Source of the DNA: Marinilabiliaceae bacterium
Lineage (GTDB): Bacteria > Bacteroidota > Bacteroidia > Bacteroidales > Marinilabiliaceae
Assembly: GCA_016342595.1 (NCBI GenBank)
Contig: JAEINY010000025.1
Span: 1-42,387 of the forward strand
Direction of reading: 5' to 3'
Length of the DNA: 42,387 nt
Part shown: positions 1 to 7,502 of the stretch, in pieces
How the letters are laid out: every line of letters starts with the position of its first letter
Numbering within the stretch: position 1 is the stretch's first letter
Translations under genes and position numbers: made by a program
Notes under the pieces: generated by a model
What the model saw: only the letters and a program-made list of their open reading frames with translations
Told to the model about the DNA's origin: nothing
Database searches by the model: none

Positions 1-27
1 AACAAGTGTAGTTAATGTCTTTTTCAT
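1..27 (-). CDS. 5' end of an exported protein (partial)
   Basis: The minus strand opens with ATG at 27 and reads MKKTLTTLV before the window ends. This is the start of a typical signal peptide (Met, two Lys, then a hydrophobic stretch), so a secreted protein or lipoprotein is likely, but nothing more can be said about function. A perfect TAnnTTTG -7 element (TAACTTTG, plus-strand positions 83-90) lies about 55 bases upstream in the right orientation, which supports a real gene start here. Confidence 0.55.
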
Positions 28-82
28 ATCCGTTCAAATTGTTTGTATCAAAAAACTAAGTATCTAAATCTTTAACTATGCG

Positions 83-90
83 CAAAGTTA
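83..90 (-). promoter_or_regulatory. -7 promoter element of the leftmost gene
   Basis: Read on the minus strand this is TAACTTTG, an exact match to the Bacteroidota sigma-ABfr -7 consensus TAnnTTTG. It would start transcription near 76 and give a leader of about 50 nt to the ATG at 27. I see no convincing -33 TTG at the usual distance. The rest of 91-310 holds no gene; a short A/T-rich hairpin with GGTGA/TCACC arms lies at 247-272. Confidence 0.5.
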
Positions 91-309
91 TAAACTTATA
101 TCATTTTCTATTTTCATTTGAAGGGGAGTCATGTTCTTATTGGTCGTAATAAGCAAACAAATCTTACCATAGAGATCAACATCACAGACATCATGTATTG
201 GCAAATTCTCCCTTTCCATCATAAAGACACTTTAAAATAGAAAGTGGGTGACAAAAAAAACTTTTTTTCACCTGCTGAATAAAATCAACCTTCAAAAGAT
301 AGCAAAAAA

Positions 310-337
310 AAAGGTTGACCTTAGCTAAGGTCAACCT
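310..337 (-). terminator. Intrinsic terminator overlapping the rng stop codon
   Basis: Positions 312-337 form a perfect 26-bp palindrome (arms AGGTTGACCTTAG and CTAAGGTCAACCT). On the minus strand it is followed by a run of nine T. The last codons of rng (Val-Asp-Leu-Ser-stop) lie inside the hairpin, so the stop codon at 321-323 is part of the stem. This is a strong rho-independent terminator for the leftward HU-bS22-rng transcript. Confidence 0.85.
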
Positions 338-1871
338 CTTTATTTTTATCATCTACGATCTTGAACTCTAAAAATCCTAATGAGTCGGAAGGTATTACCT
401 TAAGCCCATGCGTATATCGAAATTTCCATTTCAATATCTCAGAGGGAAATCCCCTTTTGAGATACGCATAAACAAACGGATGCACCTTCAGGAGCAATTT
501 CTTCATTTTACGGTCTTGCACTGCACTTCTAACAGCTACTTCAATAGAATCGGTCCACAACAACGAAGGTGTGGTTTTACCAGTTCCCTGGCAAGTGGGG
601 CATTTTTCGTCAGTATTGATATCCATTTCAGGTCTTACACGTTGGCGAGTAATCTGCATTAAACCAAACTTGCTCAATGGCAAAATATTATGCTTGGTTC
701 GATCAGACGCCATGGCCTGTTTCATTTTTTCGAAAACTTTTTGACGATTTTCGTTATTCTGCATATCAATAAAGTCGACAACAATTATGCCTCCCATATC
801 TCTTAATCGTAATTGGCGGGCAATTTCATCTGCTGCTGCCAGGTTCACCTCTAAGGCATTATTTTCCTGATTAGAGGCCGATTTAGATCTATTCCCACTA
901 TTAACATCAATCACATGCAGTGCTTCGGTATGTTCAATAATAAGATAAGCACCGCTTTTGAAAGAAACTGTTTTGCCAAACGAAGCCTTTATTTGACGTT
1001 CAATATGAAACTGGTCAAACATAGGAGCCGTGCCTCTGTAATGTTTTACAATGTTTTGACGATCGGGAGCAATTAACCCGACGTATTCTTTAATTTCCTG
1101 ATAAACCTCTTCGGAATTTACGTAAATCGCATTAAAGGAAGGATTTAAAATATCCCTTATCAAAGCAGACGTACGTCCAATTTCGCCAATGACTAAGCCG
1201 GGAGGTTTCACCTCTTTAATGCGAGCGGTGTTATCTTCCCAACGTTTCACCAATGTTCGGAGTTCCTTATCCAATTCAGCAACCCGCTTCCCTTCGGCAA
1301 CGGTTCTGATGATCACTCCAAAATTTTTAGGTTTAATACTCAATAATAATCGCTTCAACCGATTCCGTTCATCGGCAGAGGCTAATTTCTGACTTACTGA
1401 GACTTTATCAGAAAATGGCAGAAGCACTAAATTTCTTCCGGCAATGGATAATTCTGATGTTAATCGCGGACCTTTCGTTGAAATAGGTTCCTTGGCTACT
1501 TGAACCAAGACATTTTGACCTGCTGTTAGAACTTCGGAAATAGTACCATTTTTATTGATATCCGGTTCCGATTTAATTTTGTGCAATGCTACCACTCCCT
1601 TTTTATTGGAAGTAACATTCAGAAATTTATTAAGGGTGCGAAATTGTGGTCCAAGATCTAAATAATGCAAAAAAGCATCTTTTTCGTACCCTACATCTAC
1701 AAAAGCAGCATTTAAACCCGGCATAATTTTCTTCACCCGGCCTAAATACACATCTCCCACAGTGAACTGAATATTACTTTTCTCCTTACGGAGCTCAACC
1801 AATCGTTTATCTTCCAATAATCCTATTGAAAGATATTCGGGAGTAACATCTACAAATAGTTCTGCATTCAC
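321..1871 (-). CDS. rng: Ribonuclease G/E family endoribonuclease
   Basis: A 516-residue protein of RNase G size, without the long RNase E scaffold tail. It should cut single-stranded RNA in rRNA and mRNA processing in the cytoplasm. An S1-like RNA-binding domain occupies roughly residues 35-130 (GLNAAFVDVGYEKDAFLHY). The catalytic metal-binding aspartates are visible in HVIDVNSG (Asp322) and IIVVDFIDM (Asp366). The zinc-link cysteines are in CPTCQGTGK (Cys424, Cys427). The gene lies downstream of HU and the tiny bS22-like gene on the same strand, the usual Bacteroidota arrangement next to mutY and ssb. The GTGAATGCAG-type start region has no Shine-Dalgarno, as is normal for this phylum. It ends inside a strong terminator. 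Family identity is certain; the RNase G rather than E label rests on length. Confidence 0.95.
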   Translation of the reverse strand: MNAELFVDVTPEYLSIGLLEDKRLVELRKEKSNIQFTVGDVYLGRVKKIMPGLNAAFVDVGYEKDAFLHYLDLGPQFRTLNKFLNVTSNKKGVVALHKIKSEPDINKNGTISEVLTAGQNVLVQVAKEPISTKGPRLTSELSIAGRNLVLLPFSDKVSVSQKLASADERNRLKRLLLSIKPKNFGVIIRTVAEGKRVAELDKELRTLVKRWEDNTARIKEVKPPGLVIGEIGRTSALIRDILNPSFNAIYVNSEEVYQEIKEYVGLIAPDRQNIVKHYRGTAPMFDQFHIERQIKASFGKTVSFKSGAYLIIEHTEALHVIDVNSGNRSKSASNQENNALEVNLAAADEIARQLRLRDMGGIIVVDFIDMQNNENRQKVFEKMKQAMASDRTKHNILPLSKFGLMQITRQRVRPEMDINTDEKCPTCQGTGKTTPSLLWTDSIEVAVRSAVQDRKMKKLLLKVHPFVYAYLKRGFPSEILKWKFRYTHGLKVIPSDSLGFLEFKIVDDKNKEVDLS

Positions 1872-1925
1872 TATATGATCGCAATTTTTATTTCAAAGAA
1901 CGAATTGTATGTTAATACAAACAAC

Positions 1926-1953
1926 AAACAGAAAGTAATAATACTTTCTGTTT
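1926..1953. terminator. Stem-loop between the bS22-like gene and rng
   Basis: Two perfect 12-bp arms (AAACAGAAAGTA at 1926-1937 and TACTTTCTGTTT at 1942-1953) enclose an ATAA tetraloop. It lies in the 107-bp gap upstream of rng on the minus strand. There is no following T-run, so it is more likely a processing or partial attenuation site that lowers rng relative to HU than a full terminator. Confidence 0.4.
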
Positions 1954-1978
1954 ATTTAGTTCCTTCAGACTTTAAGAA

Positions 1979-2068
1979 TTACTTTTTCTTATGTCTGTTT
2001 TTTCTTAATCTCTTCTTACGCTTATGCGTAGCCATCTTATGTCTCTTACGCTTTTTTCCGCTTGGCAT
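1979..2068 (-). CDS. AURKAIP1/COX24-domain small ribosomal protein (bS22-like)
   Basis: A 29-residue reading frame, MPSGKKRKRHKMATHKRKKR then LRKNRHKKK, of which about two thirds of residues are Lys, Arg or His. I recognise it as the short, highly basic AURKAIP1/COX24 C-terminal-domain protein encoded next to HU and rng throughout Bacteroidota; it is related to mycobacterial bS22 and the mitochondrial mS38/COX24 protein. It probably binds 16S rRNA in the small subunit. The start ATG is at 2068 and the TAA at 1979-1981. It is too short for ordinary ORF calling and easily missed. It sits 27 bp downstream of the HU stop and is surely cotranscribed. Family assignment is from memory of the sequence, not from a search. 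Confidence 0.85.
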   Translation of the reverse strand: MPSGKKRKRHKMATHKRKKRLRKNRHKKK

Positions 2069-2095
2069 AGCTCAACGAATTTAAATGGTGTATAA

Positions 2096-2380
2096 TTACT
2101 TTACGTTATTTTTAACCTTAGTTACAAAGCTCTTTGATGGCTTGAACGAAGGAATAAAGTGTTCTGGAATAATGATAGTAGTATTCTTAGAAATATTTCT
2201 GGCAGTTTTCTCAGCTCTTTTCTTTACTACGAATGATCCGAATCCCCTCAGGTAGACATTTTTACCCTTAACTAAGGATCCTTTAACAGTGTCCATGAAA
2301 GCCTCTACAGTCTTCTGAACTGTAACTTTCTCAATACCAGTATTCTTAGAAATTTCGTTAACGATATCAGCCTTTGTCAT
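2096..2380 (-). CDS. hup: HU/IHF family DNA-binding protein
   Basis: A 94-residue histone-like protein that bends and packages DNA in the nucleoid. It begins MTKADIVNEISKNTG and carries the family signature around residues 46-62 (RGFGSFVVKKRAEKTARN), followed by the flexible DNA-binding arm with the IPEHFIPSFKPSK end. Length matches the 90-95 residues usual for HU. It is the first gene of the leftward HU-bS22-rng transcript, with a perfect -7 element (TATCTTTG on the minus strand, plus positions 2441-2448) about 60 bp upstream. Which HU paralogue this is cannot be told from one window. Confidence 0.95.
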   Translation of the reverse strand: MTKADIVNEISKNTGIEKVTVQKTVEAFMDTVKGSLVKGKNVYLRGFGSFVVKKRAEKTARNISKNTTIIIPEHFIPSFKPSKSFVTKVKNNVK

Positions 2381-2440
2381 TTTCTCTTAAAATTATTTAA
2401 TTATCAATTATTTACAGCTAAATCTCTAAAATTCAGACTG

Positions 2441-2448
2441 CAAAGATA
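2441..2448 (-). promoter_or_regulatory. -7 promoter element of the HU operon
   Basis: The minus strand reads TATCTTTG, an exact TAnnTTTG match, about 60 bp before the HU start codon. No -33 TTG at ideal spacing is obvious. The divergent mutY -7 element lies only 33 bp away, so the two transcripts start nearly back to back. Confidence 0.55.
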
Positions 2449-2480
2449 TATGAAATCTCAACAAAAAAAAACAAAAGCCT

Positions 2481-2488
2481 TATTTTTG
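2481..2488 (+). promoter_or_regulatory. -7 promoter element of mutY
   Basis: TATTTTTG matches TAnnTTTG exactly. A transcript would begin near 2494-2497, a few bases before the ATG at 2504. The upstream in-frame ATG at 2450 would then not be transcribed, which decides the start of mutY. Confidence 0.5.
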
Positions 2489-2503
2489 CATAAAATTTTA
2501 ATA

Positions 2504-3553
2504 ATGATTGATTTCAACAAACGATTATTGAATTGGTACCACTCCAATAGAAGGTCACTTCCCTGGCGACAAACAATTGATCCTTATCGCATTTGGATCT
2601 CTGAAATAATTCTGCAACAAACCCAGGTTAAGCAAGGGCTGAATTACTATCAACGTTTCATTAATCATTTTCCTAACGTTGAAAAACTGGCAAAGGCAGA
2701 TGAAGATGAAGTTTTGAAACTTTGGCAAGGGCTAGGTTATTACTCACGGGCACGAAATTTACACACTGCCGCTAAATCCATCCTTAAGTTGCATAATGGC
2801 CAATTTCCCAATACCTATATAGAAATCCTCAAACTAAAAGGTATCGGCCCCTATACGGCTGCAGCGATCTCATCATTTGCATTTAACCTGCCTCATGCGG
2901 TGGTAGACGGCAATGTATACCGGTTTTTATCCCGATTATTTGGGATTTCTATCGCGATTGATTCAACGCCTGGCAAAAAACATTTTCACAACCTGGCCCA
3001 AGAATTACTGAATCAAAAAAATCCGGCAAGCCACAATCAAGCCATCATGGAAATGGGTGCTTTGCAATGTAAACCTTTTTCTCCAAGTTGTATTGATTGT
3101 CCATTCACAGATCGTTGCGTCGCGTTTTCCACAGGTCGTGTGGAGGATTTTCCGGTGAAAGAAAAACGCACCAAACAACGTCATCGCTATTTCTCTTATT
3201 TTTATATGGTGGAAAACAACAAACTTGTTATTTGTAAAAGACAAGGCAATGACATTTGGAGAAACCTGTATGAATTACCTCTGCTCGAAAGCCCTAAACA
3301 ACTGCCTGTTAAATCACTTAAAGCATCATTAAACACAGATCACCACACCTTGCAATTAATAGATGAGAAAAAGCACATTTTAAGTCATCAAATTATTCAC
3401 ACCCGATTTTACCGGACCTCTACTCTTCCTGATTCAACAGGTAATAAAGAGCAATGGATGAGAGTACCAATTCAAGAATTAAAGCAATATGCATTCCCGC
3501 AACTCATTGTAAACTTTCTGAATGAGCAAGGTTTATCCATTAACCACGAATAA
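2504..3553 (+). CDS. mutY: A/G-specific adenine DNA glycosylase MutY
   Basis: A 349-residue base-excision repair enzyme that removes adenine mispaired with 8-oxoguanine. The HhH-GPD domain has the catalytic glutamate in SEIILQQTQ (about residue 34), the helix-hairpin-helix LKGIGPYTAAAI, and the aspartate in VVDGNVYRFLSR (about 135). The 4Fe-4S cluster cysteines follow the family spacing C-x6-C-x2-C-x5-C (189, 196, 199, 205). The C-terminal third is the NUDIX-like 8-oxoG recognition domain. The frame is open from an ATG at 2450, but that would add 18 unmatched residues and lies upstream of the probable promoter, so I start at the ATG at 2504. It is followed 63 bp later by ssb, forming a DNA-repair pair. 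Confidence 0.95.
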   Translation: MIDFNKRLLNWYHSNRRSLPWRQTIDPYRIWISEIILQQTQVKQGLNYYQRFINHFPNVEKLAKADEDEVLKLWQGLGYYSRARNLHTAAKSILKLHNGQFPNTYIEILKLKGIGPYTAAAISSFAFNLPHAVVDGNVYRFLSRLFGISIAIDSTPGKKHFHNLAQELLNQKNPASHNQAIMEMGALQCKPFSPSCIDCPFTDRCVAFSTGRVEDFPVKEKRTKQRHRYFSYFYMVENNKLVICKRQGNDIWRNLYELPLLESPKQLPVKSLKASLNTDHHTLQLIDEKKHILSHQIIHTRFYRTSTLPDSTGNKEQWMRVPIQELKQYAFPQLIVNFLNEQGLSINHE

Positions 3554-3616
3554 CCATATTTGAATTACCCATAAAGTTTTGTAATTTTAAATCTTCAATA
3601 TAAACGAAAAAACACC

Positions 3617-4108
3617 ATGTCGGTTAATAAAGTAATACTTGTAGGAAACGTTGGGAAAGACCCTGATGTAAGATACTTAGATAATAATGTTGCGGTTGCA
3701 AACTTCCCCCTGGCCACGACAGAACGTGGATATACCGGGCGGGATGGACAAGCTATTCCCGAGCGCACCGAGTGGCACAACATTGTTGTATGGAGGGGAC
3801 TGGCTCAAGTTGTAGAGAAGTACGTTAAGAAAGGAACTCAACTATTCATTGAAGGCAAAATCCGCACACGTTCCTATGACGATAAAGATGGTATTAAACG
3901 CTACATGACTGAAGTATTCGCTGATAACATTCAGCTTTTAGGGCGCAAATCAGACAATCCGGGAAGCTCCGGTGCTGAAACTGGTTTTCAGCAACAACCA
4001 GCCCAAACACCCCAATCGTCACAACCAACAGCTTCATCTCAACCAGCAGCCAATAATACCAACGATGATTTTCTAGGTGGTGACGACACTGATGATCTGC
4101 CATTCTAA
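3617..4108 (+). CDS. ssb: Single-stranded DNA-binding protein
   Basis: A 163-residue SSB protecting single-stranded DNA and recruiting replication and repair proteins. The OB fold covers residues 1-110 (NKVILVGNVGKDPDVRYL, then TEWHNIVVWRGLAQVVEKY). A Gln/Ser/Ala/Pro-rich linker follows, and the protein ends in the acidic partner-binding tail DDTDDLPF, the typical D-D-x-P-F type. It lies between mutY and gldE on the same strand, a conserved order in Bacteroidota. Confidence 0.97.
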   Translation: MSVNKVILVGNVGKDPDVRYLDNNVAVANFPLATTERGYTGRDGQAIPERTEWHNIVVWRGLAQVVEKYVKKGTQLFIEGKIRTRSYDDKDGIKRYMTEVFADNIQLLGRKSDNPGSSGAETGFQQQPAQTPQSSQPTASSQPAANNTNDDFLGGDDTDDLPF

Positions 4109-4142
4109 AAATTTGTTTACTTCTAACTTAATTTTTGATTAA

Positions 4143-5462
4143 TTGGAAACGGATCATTTTCTCATATCAGTAAGTAGCACCTTCAATGATGTTGATTTTT
4201 TACCTATTACATGGGGCATTAGTATTGGACTAATAGTCAATATCTTTTTATTACTCATGTCAGCTCTAATTTCCGGTTCAGAGGTCGCCTATTTTTCTTT
4301 GAAACCCAAAGATCTGGATGAACTCAAAGAGCAAAAATCCAGAAAAAATCGTCTCATTCTTCAATTACTGAGAGATAAAGAGCGGTTACTGGCAACTATA
4401 CTTATAGGTAATAATTTTGTCAACGTGGGTATTGTCATCCTCACCTCTTTTGTTGCTAATAATATCATTAACTTTGGTTTCCATGATACCATAAAAATTG
4501 CCTTTGAAGTCGTTTTCATCACAGCACTGATTCTTTTCTTCGGTGAGATCCTGCCTAAAGTATATGCCTCGCAGTCGCCCAGGAAATTTGCAGGCATCAT
4601 GGCCTACCCGCTCTGGATACTCATGCGTATATTGAATCCACTGAGTCTGTTGTTAGTCCGATCAACAAAAATCGTCAATAAGCGAATGGCAAAAAAAATT
4701 GGCGGCTTATCAATGGACGATATTTCGCACGCACTGGAACTTACCGGTAGCGATATCTCTGAAGAAAAAGAAATTCTGGAAGGTATTGTAAAATTTGGCA
4801 ATATCGACGTCGCCGAAATAATGACAGCTCGTGTGGATGTAATTGATATAGAGATAAAAAGTAATTACAACAAGCTTCTACAAACGATCATTGAATCAGG
4901 CTATTCACGCATTCCTGTCTTTGAGGAAACGCCGGATAATGTGAAAGGTATTCTTTACGTGAAAGATTTACTGCCACACTTAAGTGAACAAAGCGATTTT
5001 ATCTGGCAAAGTTTGATTCGGGAAGCTTATTATGTTCCTGAAACAAAAATGATCAATGTTCTTTTGGCTGAGTTTCAAAGTGAAAAAATTCACATGGCCA
5101 TTGTCGTGGATGAATATGGTGGTACTTCAGGCATTGTAACCCTGGAGGATATACTGGAAGAAATTGTTGGTGATATTAGTGACGAATCGGATGAAGAAGA
5201 AGATTTCTACTCTAAACAAGCGGATGGCTCATGGATCTTTGAAGGAAAAACCAACCTTAATGATTTCCACAAAGTAACTGAAACACCAGAAGATAGTTTT
5301 GACAAAGTCAGAGCAGATGCTGAATCATTGGCTGGATTAATATTGGAATTGCGAGGCGAAATACCAGCCAAACATGAGGTCATCGAATTTAAAAATTTTC
5401 AATTCACCATTATTTCTGCGGATAGCAGACGCGTAAAGAAAGTGAAGTTCGATTTTAAATAG
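4143..5462 (+). CDS. gldE: Gliding motility-associated protein GldE (DUF21/CBS/CorC)
   Basis: A 439-residue membrane protein of the CorC/HlyC family. A DUF21 transmembrane domain with several helices covers about residues 22-180 (GLIVNIFLLLMSALISGSEV). A CBS pair covers about 210-340 (VDEYGGTSGIVTLEDILEEI), and a C-terminal CorC/HlyC transporter-associated domain ends near 435. In Flavobacterium GldE acts with GldD in gliding and type IX secretion; relatives may move divalent cations. The only possible start is TTG at 4143: an in-frame TAA directly precedes it, and the next Met (4257) would remove the first membrane helix. The N-terminal MExD fits relatives as I remember them. gldD follows after 15 bp. 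Confidence 0.93.
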   Translation: METDHFLISVSSTFNDVDFLPITWGISIGLIVNIFLLLMSALISGSEVAYFSLKPKDLDELKEQKSRKNRLILQLLRDKERLLATILIGNNFVNVGIVILTSFVANNIINFGFHDTIKIAFEVVFITALILFFGEILPKVYASQSPRKFAGIMAYPLWILMRILNPLSLLLVRSTKIVNKRMAKKIGGLSMDDISHALELTGSDISEEKEILEGIVKFGNIDVAEIMTARVDVIDIEIKSNYNKLLQTIIESGYSRIPVFEETPDNVKGILYVKDLLPHLSEQSDFIWQSLIREAYYVPETKMINVLLAEFQSEKIHMAIVVDEYGGTSGIVTLEDILEEIVGDISDESDEEEDFYSKQADGSWIFEGKTNLNDFHKVTETPEDSFDKVRADAESLAGLILELRGEIPAKHEVIEFKNFQFTIISADSRRVKKVKFDFK

Positions 5463-5477
5463 AAGAAGTAGCAGAAT

Positions 5478-6077
5478 ATGAATTATAAGTTAGCATTAAC
5501 AACAATTCTCTTTTCCATTTGCCTGATGACCTTTCTTAGCGTAGGATGTCAGCGAAACTACACGCCTAAACCAAGAGGATACTTCCGTATTTCATTACCT
5601 GACAAAGAATACCAGTCGTTTGACACGACTTATCCATACCAATTCGATTACCCCACCTACTCTAAAATTGTAGCTGATAGTTCCGGTAATGCTGAAGCGT
5701 ATTGGATCAATCTGGAATTTCCTCAATTTGATGGAAAACTACACATGAGTTACAAAACGATTAACAATAACCTCTATGAACTTCTGGAAGACAACCGAAG
5801 TCTGGCATATAAACACACCATAAAAGCCGATGCCATTAATGAGAAATTGTTCTTTGACGAGACTAAAAATGTCTTTGGCATCCTCTACAGCATTGAAGGA
5901 GATGCAGCTTCTGCGGTCCAATTTTTCGCCACTGATAGCACCCGTCACTTTTTAAGAGGCTCCTTGTATTTTAATGCTATTCCAAATAAAGATAGTCTGG
6001 CCCCTGTTATTAAATTTGTACGGGAAGACATCATGCACCTGATGGAGTCCTTGGAATGGAAAGCAGTCAATAACTAA
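5478..6077 (+). CDS. gldD: Gliding motility lipoprotein GldD
   Basis: A 199-residue lipoprotein required for gliding and type IX secretion in Flavobacterium and found widely in Bacteroidota with GldE. A type II signal peptide ends in the lipobox LSVGC (Cys24). The mature start NYTPKPRGYFRISLP is characteristic of GldD. The remainder is a soluble domain expected in the periplasm. It lies 15 bp after gldE and is surely cotranscribed. A T9SS role in this organism is inferred from the pair, since no other T9SS component lies in the window. Confidence 0.93.
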   Translation: MNYKLALTTILFSICLMTFLSVGCQRNYTPKPRGYFRISLPDKEYQSFDTTYPYQFDYPTYSKIVADSSGNAEAYWINLEFPQFDGKLHMSYKTINNNLYELLEDNRSLAYKHTIKADAINEKLFFDETKNVFGILYSIEGDAASAVQFFATDSTRHFLRGSLYFNAIPNKDSLAPVIKFVREDIMHLMESLEWKAVNN

Positions 6078-6129
6078 CAATTCTTCTCTGTCCTTTTATT
6101 TTGCATTATTCTTTTGAATTGATCTTCAC

Positions 6130-6774
6130 ATGCCCATTGAACGAATAATTGATTCCAGCGACCAACACAAAGTAGCCGTCTGGCGGGTTACGGAATCCCT
6201 TGATGAACTGTTGCAACTCATCTCCCTATCATCTCAGGATAATAAAAAAATCAACAGCTTTCGTCTTGAGAAACGAAAAAGAGAATGGTTGGCATGCCGT
6301 ATCTTATTACACCATTTGATTGGAAAATATCCACAAATTGAATACAACAAAAGTGGAAAACCATTTTTGGCCGACCAATCTTATCACATCAGTCTATCGC
6401 ATACCGATGGATATGTAGCGGCCTCCGTTTCAGTACAACCAACAGCGCTGGATATTGAACTCTGTTCACCACGAATTAACAAAGTCGCCCAACGATACAT
6501 GCACGACAGAGAATGGGCATTTGTAGAGGATGAACAATCGCTTTCATATTTAACCCTGATATGGTCAGCTAAAGAAACTTTGTTTAAGTACTTTGATGAA
6601 TCCATGGTCGTGTTCAAAGATCATTTTCGCATCGCACCCTTTCAATTAAATAGCGAGGGCCACTTTCAAGCATCCTGCTTTTATTATAACGAAACGGTTA
6701 ATCTGCGATTGGATTATCTACATTTACCTCAATTTGTTTTAGTCTACCATCTTTACAACACAGCAGTGTCATGA
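6130..6774 (+). CDS. 4'-phosphopantetheinyl transferase superfamily protein
   Basis: A 214-residue Sfp-type transferase that moves 4'-phosphopantetheine from CoA to a carrier-protein serine. The two magnesium/CoA motifs are seen as ALDIELCSPR (about residues 101-110) and IWSAKETLFKYF (about 139-150), plus the N-terminal half-domain motif KSGKPFL and the phosphate-contact SLSHTDGYVAASV. It overlaps pcrB by 4 bp (ATGA), showing translational coupling. The carrier-protein target is unknown; the gene is commonly present between gldD and pcrB in this phylum. Confidence 0.9.
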   Translation: MPIERIIDSSDQHKVAVWRVTESLDELLQLISLSSQDNKKINSFRLEKRKREWLACRILLHHLIGKYPQIEYNKSGKPFLADQSYHISLSHTDGYVAASVSVQPTALDIELCSPRINKVAQRYMHDREWAFVEDEQSLSYLTLIWSAKETLFKYFDESMVVFKDHFRIAPFQLNSEGHFQASCFYYNETVNLRLDYLHLPQFVLVYHLYNTAVS

Positions 6775-7502
6775 TCTACGATTCCATTTTATCGAAATAT
6801 AAAACAAACGAAAAACAGCTGGCCCTCTTAATTGATCCGGACAAGTTTCCAGATGATCATCAAAAAAAGCTGGAAAAGATATTAACAACCATTACGCCGG
6901 ATATACTATTGGTTGGAGGTAGCTTGGTAAGTAATCACACCAATGAGTTTGTTCAAAAACTAAAAGAAACCATTGATCTGCCCGTTACCCTTTACCCCGG
7001 CAGCTCAACTCAGTTTGCCTCAAGTGCCGATGCCATCCTGTTTATATCATTGATTTCGGGGAGAAATCCTGAATTTCTGATCAGCCACCATGTGAGTGTG
7101 GCCCCACTGATAAAAAAAGCCGGACTAGAGGCTATTCCCACAGGTTACATGCTTGTTGACGGCGGCAAACAAACATCTGTTCAATACATTAGTCAAACAC
7201 AGCCCATCCCGTCACACAAAGATGACATTGCTATTGCCACAGCCCTTGCCGGCCAGTTTTTAGGCATGAAACTGATTTACATGGATGCTGGAAGTGGTGC
7301 CAAAAATCCAGTTCCTGCCTCAATGATACAAAGTGTAAAAACACAGTTAGATATTCCCCTATTAATAGGCGGCGGACTCAATTCAGCAAAAAAAATAGAA
7401 ACAGCTTGCAAGTCTGGCGCTGACATGGTCGTAGTTGGGAATGCCCTGGAGAAAGACCTCTCTCAGCTCACCGAATTCTACCAGACAGTAAAAACTTGCT
7501 AA
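6771..7502 (+). CDS. pcrB: Geranylgeranylglyceryl/heptaprenylglyceryl phosphate synthase family (PcrB)
   Basis: A 243-residue TIM-barrel prenyltransferase that joins a polyprenyl diphosphate to sn-glycerol-1-phosphate, the first step of archaeal-type ether lipids. Motifs visible are LLIDPDK near the N-terminus, GGSLVSNH (about 45-52), YMDAGSGAKNPVP (about 167-179) and the phosphate-binding GGGLNSAKKI and GADMVVVGNALE at the C-terminal end. Bacteroidota carry group II members of this family with unclear lipid products. Its start overlaps the preceding gene by 4 bp. Its TAA overlaps the TAG of the convergent gene (CTAA at 7499-7502). Chain length of the substrate cannot be told from sequence here. 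Confidence 0.93.
   Translation: MIYDSILSKYKTNEKQLALLIDPDKFPDDHQKKLEKILTTITPDILLVGGSLVSNHTNEFVQKLKETIDLPVTLYPGSSTQFASSADAILFISLISGRNPEFLISHHVSVAPLIKKAGLEAIPTGYMLVDGGKQTSVQYISQTQPIPSHKDDIAIATALAGQFLGMKLIYMDAGSGAKNPVPASMIQSVKTQLDIPLLIGGGLNSAKKIETACKSGADMVVVGNALEKDLSQLTEFYQTVKTC

Noticed and set aside
1875-2084. Plus-strand open frame of 69 residues
   Set aside because: It is the antisense shadow of the bS22-like gene and its flanks; the minus strand gives a recognisable basic protein.
2450-2503. N-terminal extension of MutY from the ATG at 2450
   Set aside because: It lies upstream of a perfect -7 element and adds a Lys-rich, unmatched 18-residue segment.
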